This document shows, one piece after another, positions 6,490 through 10,818 of a stretch of 10,818 nt of DNA (within the stretch, counting starts at the first letter, position 1; each line of letters begins with the position of its first letter). The translations under genes and the position numbers were made by a program. Origin of the DNA: an uncultured Hyphomicrobiales bacterium (GTDB taxonomy: Bacteria; Pseudomonadota; Alphaproteobacteria; Rhizobiales; Beijerinckiaceae). Location of the stretch: contig CAIZGQ010000052.1 of the NCBI GenBank assembly GCA_903932565.1, forward strand, positions 1-10,818. Direction: 5' to 3'. The notes beneath the pieces are model-generated. The model had not been told where the DNA came from. It made no database searches and saw nothing but the letters and a program-made list of their open reading frames with translations.

Positions 6490-7797
6490 TCAGTAAATCG
6501 GGAAGCGACGGGTCAAGGCGCTGGCCCGCTCCCGAACCGAGGCTTCGACAGCCGCATTGCCCTCTTCGCCATTGCGCGCGAGGCCATCGAGGGCCTCTGC
6601 GATCAGGCGACCGACCTCTTGAAACTCTGCGATTCCAAAGCCGCGCGAGGTCGCCGCCGGGGTCCCGAGCCGAACGCCAGAGGTCACGAACGGCTTTTCC
6701 GGATCGAACGGAATACCATTCTTGTTGCAGGTGATGTGGGCCCGGCCCATGGCGGCCTCCGCCGCCTTGCCGGTCAGCTTCTTCGAGCGCAGATCGACCA
6801 GCATGAGGTGGTTGTCCGTGCCACCGGTCACGAGATCAAAGCCGCGCTCGGTCAGGGAGGAGGCGAGCGCCTTGGCGTTATCCACAATCTGACGCGCGTA
6901 GATCTTGAAGTCGGGACGCAGCGCCTCGCCGAACGCCACCGCCTTGGCAGCAATCACGTGCATCAGCGGACCACCCTGAAGGCCGGGGAAAATCGCCGAA
7001 TTGATCTTCTTGGCGAAGTCTTCCTCGTCCGTGAGGATGATGCCGCCACGCGGACCGCGAAGGGTCTTGTGGGTCGTGGACGTCACCACATGCGCGTGCG
7101 GGAACGGCGAAGGATGTGCGCCACCGGCCACCAGCCCCGAGAAATGCGCCATATCCACCAGGAAATACGCGCCAACGGCATCCGCAATCTTGCGGAAGCG
7201 GGCGAAATCCCAATGCCGGGCATAGGCCGAACCACCTGCGATGATGAGTTTTGGCTTGGCCTCGTGGGCCATTTTCTCAACCGCATCCATGTCGATGAGG
7301 CCTGTTTCCGGCGAGACGCCATAGCTCACCGCATGAAACCACTTGCCTGACATGTTGACGGGCGAGCCATGGGTCAGATGCCCGCCAGCGGCAAGATCCA
7401 GTCCCATGAATGTGTCGCCAGGCTGCAGCAGCGCCAGAAACACAGCCTGATTGGCCTGGCTGCCGGAATTTGGCTGCACATTGGCATACTTGCATCCAAA
7501 CAGGCGCGTCGCCCGCTCAATCGCAAGCTTCTCAGCAATATCAACGAACTGGCAGCCACCATAATAACGGCGGCCCGGGTAGCCTTCCGCGTATTTGTTG
7601 GTCATCACCGAGCCCTGCGCTTCCAGCACCGCGCGGGAGACAATGTTTTCAGACGCGATCAACTCGATTTCTTCGCGCTGGCGACCGAGTTCCAACTCGA
7701 TCGAGCGCGCGATCTCCGGATCGGCCTCGGCGAGCGTGGCACCGAAAAAGGAGTTTGAAAGGGCGGCACTGGCCGCAAGGCTGGAGCTCTGGCTCAT
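6490..7797 (-). CDS. glyA: Serine hydroxymethyltransferase GlyA
   Basis: GlyA interconverts serine and glycine with tetrahydrofolate/5,10-methylene-tetrahydrofolate using pyridoxal phosphate, and is a main source of one-carbon units. The product has 435 residues, typical length. Key motifs are ELIASENIVS (45-54), NKYAEGYPGRRYYGGC (67-82), NVQPNSGSQAN (106-116), LVDMAHFSGLVAGG (213-226) and the PLP-lysine motif TSTTHKTLRGPRGG with Lys244. The ATG at 7797 is chosen because GAGGAG stands 9 bases before it and the family-typical protein starts shortly after. The frame extends open to 8007, but through the upstream terminator, so that extension is not translated in full. A leader with two perfect hairpins precedes the gene. 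The nrdR start is 149 bases downstream with no terminator visible, so read-through into the nrdR-rib cluster is possible. Confidence 0.97.
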   Translation of the reverse strand: MSQSSSLAASAALSNSFFGATLAEADPEIARSIELELGRQREEIELIASENIVSRAVLEAQGSVMTNKYAEGYPGRRYYGGCQFVDIAEKLAIERATRLFGCKYANVQPNSGSQANQAVFLALLQPGDTFMGLDLAAGGHLTHGSPVNMSGKWFHAVSYGVSPETGLIDMDAVEKMAHEAKPKLIIAGGSAYARHWDFARFRKIADAVGAYFLVDMAHFSGLVAGGAHPSPFPHAHVVTSTTHKTLRGPRGGIILTDEEDFAKKINSAIFPGLQGGPLMHVIAAKAVAFGEALRPDFKIYARQIVDNAKALASSLTERGFDLVTGGTDNHLMLVDLRSKKLTGKAAEAAMGRAHITCNKNGIPFDPEKPFVTSGVRLGTPAATSRGFGIAEFQEVGRLIAEALDGLARNGEEGNAAVEASVRERASALTRRFPIY

Positions 7798-7851
7798 GAA
7801 TGGAAACTCCTCGCGCAGACCAGGTCTGACCGATAATTGGAGCATGTGGCG

Positions 7852-7872
7852 CGGGTTGGACGATCCAACCCG
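7852..7872 (-). promoter_or_regulatory. Perfect 9-bp hairpin in the glyA leader
   Basis: CGGGTTGGA (7852-7860) and TCCAACCCG (7864-7872) pair perfectly around a CGA loop, ending 54 bases before the glyA start. No U-run follows on the minus strand, so it is not a plain terminator. It could be an mRNA-stabilising or regulatory stem, or a palindromic protein-binding site. Confidence 0.45.
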
Positions 7873-7961
7873 TGCTCGTCCCCGTGGTGAAATCTGGCTT
7901 CGCCTTAACACGATGTGACGGACAGGTGAAGGACACGAATCCGCGTTGCGCCGCGGCCAGA

Positions 7962-7978
7962 GCGCACATTTGGTGCGC
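7962..7978 (-). promoter_or_regulatory. Second inverted repeat upstream of glyA
   Basis: GCGCAC (7962-7967) and GTGCGC (7973-7978) are perfect arms around a 5-base AT-rich loop, 11 bases past the upstream terminator in the direction of transcription. Whether it is transcribed with glyA depends on the promoter, which I could not place with confidence; TTCACC and TAAGGC with 17-base spacing (around 7901-7929, minus strand) is a weak candidate. Confidence 0.25.
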
Positions 7979-7989
7979 CGCGCGACAAG

Positions 7990-8023
7990 AAAAAAGCCCG
8001 CCGACATGCGCCAGCGGGCTTTT
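7990..8023 (-). terminator. Intrinsic terminator after the L,D-transpeptidase gene
   Basis: On the minus strand a perfect stem (AAAAGCCCGC at 7992-8001 with GCGGGCTTTT at 8014-8023, read as plus) with a 12-base loop is followed by six U residues (A-run 7990-7995 on plus). It lies 27 bases beyond the transpeptidase stop codon and closes that transcription unit, separating it from glyA. Confidence 0.92.
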
Positions 8024-8049
8024 AATCGTCAAAGTCGGTTTGCAGAGAA

Positions 8050-9399
8050 TTACTCGTCCTGATCCGGCATGTTGACCGGCTGGACGCGCTGCGGACGTGT
8101 GGCGGGCGCTGCCAGTGTCATCTCTTCCGGACCGCCAATTTTGGCAGCCTGCACGGGTGCCCCGCCAAAACCGTCGCGCTTGTAGATATCATCGCGGAAC
8201 TGGACGAGGCCGTCATTGGCCCAGGCTGTGACGTAAACCCAGTAAACATTGACCGGCGCGGCGATCTTAACGTCCACGCGCTCGCCCGAGCGGATCGTGT
8301 CGTCGATCTTGTCGCGATCCCAGCCCGGATTGTCCTTCAGGAGCCACGCCACATAGTCGCGGACGTTCTGAACGCGGACGCAGCCAGACGATACGAAGCG
8401 GAAGTCGTCGCCGAAAATGCCTTTCGACGGGGTGTCGTGCATGTACACGCCGTAGGGATTGGCAATGTTGATGCGCACAAAACCAAGCGAATTCACATCG
8501 CCACCTGGATCTTGGCGGAACTTGAAGTTCACCGCATCGAGCGAATTCCAGTTGATCGACGTTGGGGGAACTTCCTGCCCGTCCTTGCTGATCACGCGGA
8601 TATGGTTGTCGGTCAGGTAATTGGGGTCGTGCTGCATCTTGGGGATCAGATCCTTGCGGATGATGGATGCCGGCACGGTCCAGAACGGGTTGAAGTTGAT
8701 GTCGAGGGCGCGGGTCTGCATGACCGGGGATTGGCGATCAATCTTGCCGACACCTGCAATGTGATGGGTGACAACCGTGCCACCCTCCACCGTCTCGACC
8801 TCGGCCGCCGGAATGTTGAGCGTCACGTAGCGACCACCCAGATTGCTGGCGAAGGACCGCAGGCGCACGAGGTTGATCTGCAACTGGCTGAGGCGAACAT
8901 CCGCTGGCACGTTGAGCATGTCGAACGTCTGCTCGGCGACGACGCCTGTCATGCCAAGGCCATGGCGGGCCTGAAAGCGACGGACCGCTGCTTCCACATA
9001 GGAATCGAATACGGGCGAGGTGCCGGTGCCTGGACCAAGGTCGCCGGATACGATCAGGCGCTGTCGGAGTGCCACAACCGCCGGGCTTCTTGTGCCAGTC
9101 TTCAAAGTCTGGCGGTTGGGAACCTGGGGCCAGCCGCCCTGCGCGACGATCTGCTGATAAGCCTGAATGGCCTGCTCGGTGGCGGCGACCGTCTGGGCCG
9201 ACAAGATCGGCGTGGTCGTGCGCTGCACGGACTGGCTCGGGTCGGTGTCGTATTTCTGGACCCACTCAGCCTGCCCGAAATTGCCGTCGGCTGGTGCCGC
9301 CCAGGCGCTCGAGAAGGTGGGGACCAGCGACAAACCGCTGGCGGCGGCCAAACCGGCAGACACATGCCGGCGCGAAAGGGGGCGGAATTGTTGTGTCAC
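8050..9399 (-). CDS. L,D-transpeptidase (YcbB/LdtD-type, YkuD catalytic domain) with peptidoglycan-binding domain
   Basis: L,D-transpeptidases make 3-3 peptidoglycan cross-links or anchor proteins to the wall in the periplasm. The 449-residue product begins with a twin-arginine-like signal: LSRRHVSAG at 8-16 (Arg10-Arg11), a hydrophobic stretch to about 28, and AWA at 32-34 as a likely cleavage site. A peptidoglycan-binding type 1 repeat follows at about 105-164 (SPAVVALRQRL ... AAVRRFQARHGLGMTGVV). The YkuD domain runs about 188-380 with HDTPSKGIFGDDFRFVSSGC at 321-340. His321, Cys340 (catalytic) and Arg342 are present; the Ser-Ser-Gly-Cys form is that of the YcbB group. The GTG at 9399 is chosen because it starts directly at the signal peptide and has GGAG 6 bases upstream. 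The frame is open to 9639, but that part is leader DNA. The neighbouring ldtR suggests control by LdtR, as known for ldtP in Liberibacter and Sinorhizobium. Confidence 0.93.
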   Translation of the reverse strand: MTQQFRPLSRRHVSAGLAAASGLSLVPTFSSAWAAPADGNFGQAEWVQKYDTDPSQSVQRTTTPILSAQTVAATEQAIQAYQQIVAQGGWPQVPNRQTLKTGTRSPAVVALRQRLIVSGDLGPGTGTSPVFDSYVEAAVRRFQARHGLGMTGVVAEQTFDMLNVPADVRLSQLQINLVRLRSFASNLGGRYVTLNIPAAEVETVEGGTVVTHHIAGVGKIDRQSPVMQTRALDINFNPFWTVPASIIRKDLIPKMQHDPNYLTDNHIRVISKDGQEVPPTSINWNSLDAVNFKFRQDPGGDVNSLGFVRINIANPYGVYMHDTPSKGIFGDDFRFVSSGCVRVQNVRDYVAWLLKDNPGWDRDKIDDTIRSGERVDVKIAAPVNVYWVYVTAWANDGLVQFRDDIYKRDGFGGAPVQAAKIGGPEEMTLAAPATRPQRVQPVNMPDQDE

Positions 9400-9736
9400 G
9401 CGTTGCTCCAATACCAATAGCGGTCCTTGATGGAAGGTCCCGGGCAAATGCCCACCCCCGCTCAGCCGCAAATCCAAATCCGGGAACGCTGGAAAACAGT
9501 CTCGTCTGGACGCAACGCCGAAAGACTCAATCCAAGTTGTCGCTGGATTATCACACTCATGGTCAAAAAAGAACGAACATGCAGGCGGTTTCGTGGCGAG
9601 ATCGCCCGTTTCGCCCTGATTGGGCCCTGAAACGCACAAGATCCAGGACCTGTGGCGGTCGCGTCACAGAAAATCCGGATCGGTGAGACCCAGGTAGATC
9701 GGATGTCTTTTCACCGTTCAAAGGTTTCAAACCACG
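9400..9736. other. Leader/promoter region of the L,D-transpeptidase gene, no gene seen
   Basis: These 337 bases lie between the ldtR terminator and the transpeptidase start. I see no credible gene: the open frames here are extensions or shadows without family likeness or ribosome-binding sites. It should contain the promoter and a 5' leader. A GGTTTCAAACC palindrome (9723-9733) lies next to the terminator. No tRNA, riboswitch or LdtR consensus could be recognised by eye. Confidence 0.6.
9547..9555 (-). promoter_or_regulatory. Possible extended -10 element for the L,D-transpeptidase gene
   Basis: On the minus strand TGTGATAAT (9555-9547) matches an extended -10 (TGn plus TATAAT-like). A T-rich stretch about 16 bases upstream gives only a poor -35 (GTTCTT). 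It would give a leader of roughly 140 bases before the GTG start. Confidence 0.25.
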
Positions 9737-9767
9737 AAAAAAGGGCACCGCTGCGGCGGTGCCCCTT
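9737..9767 (-). terminator. Intrinsic terminator after ldtR
   Basis: On the minus strand GGGCACCG (complement of 9757-9764) pairs perfectly with CGGTGCCC (complement of 9743-9750) around a 6-base loop, followed by six U residues (A-run 9737-9742 on plus). It lies about 50 bases after the ldtR stop codon and separates ldtR from the transpeptidase gene. Confidence 0.92.
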
Positions 9768-9816
9768 TAGATCGATCAAATTGATGTGATGCCGTTTGCG
9801 GATTGAAGTTTGCGGC

Positions 9817-10329
9817 TCAGAGGCGGTAGCGGATCTGGTCGGTCCAGAAGCGCTCCAGACGCTGCAGGGCCTGGTTCATGCGCACGAACTCATCGCTCGA
9901 AATGCCGCCGATCTGCTCGACCGTCATCACGTGCTTTTCATAGAGCGAGCCGACGATCTGGTGAACCGCCTCGCCCTTCTCTGTCAGGCTGATGCGGACC
10001 GAGCGGCGGTCAATGCGTGAGCGGGCGTGGTGCAAATAGCCCATCTCCACCAGCTTCTTGACGTTGTAGGACACGTTCGAGCCCAAATAGTAGCCGCGTG
10101 TGCGCAACTCGCCAGCGGTCAGTTCCTTATCGCCGATGTTGTAGAGCAGCAGAGCCTGGACAGCGTTGATGTCGCTGCGGCCACGACGATCGAATTCGTC
10201 CTTGATGACATCGAGCAGGCGGCGATGCAGACGCTCGACGAGGGTGAGCGCTTCCAGATAGGCGGGGCGAACCTCACCAATGCGTTCAGCGCGGGCGGCA
10301 GACACTTCGGATTTGACAACTGCGTTCAT
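9817..10329 (-). CDS. ldtR: MarR-family regulator LdtR
   Basis: LdtR is a MarR-type regulator of L,D-transpeptidase genes and osmotic/cell-wall stress responses, described in Liberibacter and Sinorhizobium. The product has 170 residues, the family's usual length. Helical dimerisation region: about 22-50 (PAYLEALTLVERLHRRLLDV) and the C-terminal helices from 120. wHTH: DINAVQALLLYNIGDKELT (53-71), recognition helix within YYLGSNVSYNVKKLVEMGYL (80-99), and wing SRIDRRSVRISLTEKG (104-119) with the MarR Asp-Arg-Arg. The ATG at 10329 has GGGGA about 5-6 bases upstream. The name rests on the close resemblance of the wHTH segment to LdtR proteins as I remember them, and on the adjacent L,D-transpeptidase and glyA-nrdR-rib order. 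It has its own terminator and a long upstream region shared with a divergent gene. Confidence 0.85.
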   Translation of the reverse strand: MNAVVKSEVSAARAERIGEVRPAYLEALTLVERLHRRLLDVIKDEFDRRGRSDINAVQALLLYNIGDKELTAGELRTRGYYLGSNVSYNVKKLVEMGYLHHARSRIDRRSVRISLTEKGEAVHQIVGSLYEKHVMTVEQIGGISSDEFVRMNQALQRLERFWTDQIRYRL

Positions 10330-10776
10330 GGTAGTCCCCGTTACATTTGATTTTTCGAGGACGCTCTGTCGTCGCCCCGTTGAAATGAAACTTAGCGACG
10401 GGAAATGAAGACGAGTTTAAGCAATAAGCTGAATTTCCCATTTACTTCCGTGGGTTAATCACATCTGAATTGGTGTATAGAATGCGAATTAAAAGCGCTT
10501 AACCTTGACGCTTCTTCATCAGTTGGGCAGCGTTGAAACGCGCGCTTGCGGTCCTCGCCGTCACATCATTCTGCGTGGCTGTTCATATCGCGACTGTCGT
10601 CAGAAGCTCCGCAGCCAGCGCGCTGGGTGCTGGTCTGCGTGCTGCCCGAAGCCAAGGACTCACGGACAATTTATGCTCACGGGGGGTTTCCCCTTTTCAG
10701 TAAAACCTTCTAGTGTCCGCCACACGTTGTCCCATCAACGTCATTCATAATCAGAGACGATCCACGGAGGGCGCTC
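10330..10776. other. Divergent intergenic region between ldtR and an amidohydrolase-like gene
   Basis: These 447 bases hold the promoters for two divergent genes. Visible elements are an inverted repeat GGGAAAT/ATTTCCC (10400-10439), a TATAGAAT/TGTATA box near 10474-10483 that could serve as a -10 on either strand (no good -35), a TTAA-N6-TTAACC element (10489-10504), and TTGACG at 10505-10510. GGGGTTTCCCC followed by TTTT (about 10683-10697) is a weak hairpin. An 81-codon plus-strand frame at 10505-10750 is Arg/Cys-rich with no family likeness, and I do not call it a gene. Confidence 0.5.
10400..10439. promoter_or_regulatory. Inverted repeat GGGAAAT-N26-ATTTCCC upstream of ldtR
   Basis: Perfect 7-base arms at 10400-10406 and 10433-10439 frame an AT-rich centre with a tandem TAAGC (TTTAAGCAATAAGC, about 10416-10429). 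It lies 71-110 bases ahead of the ldtR start, a reasonable place for an operator, including self-regulation by LdtR. No matching sequence was found by eye in the transpeptidase leader. Confidence 0.3.
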
Positions 10777-10818
10777 ATGCGCTACATAGACGCGTTCAAC
10801 CACTTCTTTCCTCGCGCC
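10777..10818 (+). CDS. Start of a probable amidohydrolase (cut by window edge)
   Basis: Only 14 codons are inside the window: MRYIDAFNHFFPRA. A clear GGAGG lies 6 bases upstream of the ATG, so this is a genuine gene start. The pattern (hydrophobic-Ile-Asp-x-Phe-Asn-His-Phe-x-Pro) resembles the first strand and metal-site region of amidohydrolase-2 / ACMSD-like decarboxylases, where the first metal motif (often HxH) follows an Ile-Asp. Here the first His position would be replaced by Phe or Asn, as in some subfamilies. The identity is tentative because so little is visible. It is divergent from ldtR. Confidence 0.5.
   Translation, partial: MRYIDAFNHFFPRA

Noticed and set aside
7798..8007. N-terminal extension of glyA by 70 codons
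   Set aside because: It would run through the intrinsic terminator and leader hairpins, and it lacks family likeness; the ATG at 7797 has a good Shine-Dalgarno.
8437..9420. Long plus-strand open frame (327 codons) opposite the L,D-transpeptidase gene
   Set aside because: It is antisense to a well-supported enzyme and arises from GC-rich third positions; the peptide is His/Arg-rich with no family motifs and no ribosome-binding site.
9575..9590. Tandem GAACGAAC as an alphaproteobacterial LexA (SOS) box
   Set aside because: The known box needs GAAC-N7-GAAC or GTTC-N7-GTTC; here the two copies are adjacent and the spacing does not fit.
9400..9639. N-terminal extension of the L,D-transpeptidase by 80 codons
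   Set aside because: It would place the twin-arginine signal in the middle of the protein; the GTG at 9399 has GGAG 6 bases upstream.
10505..10750. 81-codon plus-strand frame upstream of the amidohydrolase-like gene
   Set aside because: Arg/Cys-rich composition, no ribosome-binding site, no family motifs, lies in promoter DNA.
1..10818. CRISPR arrays, tRNA or rRNA genes, insertion sequences, phage genes, defence systems
   Set aside because: None seen: no regularly spaced repeats, no transposase or integrase motifs, no clover-leaf-like sequence recognised by eye.

Overview
The window looks like chromosomal core DNA of an alphaproteobacterium, most likely of the order Hyphomicrobiales (Rhizobiales). 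The reasons are the high GC content with strongly GC-rich third codon positions, and a recognisable gene order: an LdtR-type MarR regulator, an L,D-transpeptidase, glyA, nrdR, ribD, ribE (riboflavin synthase), ribH, nusB and thiL. The genus cannot be read from the sequence. Every complete gene lies on the minus strand. Only a 14-codon gene start at the right edge lies on the plus strand.

Read in the direction of transcription (right to left), the first block is cell-wall related. ldtR (10329-9817) ends at a strong intrinsic terminator. A 337-base gap follows, then a secreted YcbB-type L,D-transpeptidase (9399-8050) with a twin-arginine-like signal peptide, which ends at a second strong terminator. 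The regulator and its presumed target are neighbours but form separate transcription units. glyA (7797-6490) follows behind a leader of about 190 bases that contains two perfect hairpins.

The central block runs nrdR, ribD, ribE, a small hypothetical gene, a broken DinB-family gene, ribH, nusB and thiL (6340-1025). nrdR/ribD and ribE/ribD overlap, and ribH and nusB share one base. This packing points to a co-transcribed, translationally coupled unit. It links nucleotide-reduction control (NrdR), riboflavin synthesis (RibD, RibE, RibH), rRNA antitermination (NusB) and thiamine diphosphate synthesis (ThiL). No ribA, ribB or ribBA gene is present, so the two earliest riboflavin steps must be encoded elsewhere. 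The stretch between ribE and ribH holds a 65-residue possible membrane protein, a double-hairpin repeat-like element, and a DinB-fold gene complete except for one in-frame TAG at codon 106.

At the left, a 194-base AT-rich intergenic region downstream of thiL carries two clear inverted repeats just ahead of a second MarR-family regulator (830-294). The window then runs into the N-terminus of a sirtuin (158-1). At the right edge, a 447-base intergenic region separates ldtR from a divergent, amidohydrolase-like gene start.

This is mainly ordinary housekeeping sequence, and I found no convincing new multi-gene system. The points most worth a second look are the amber codon in the DinB gene, the two operator-like palindromes in front of the MarR gene, the hairpin-rich glyA leader and the repeat-like element inside the rib cluster.
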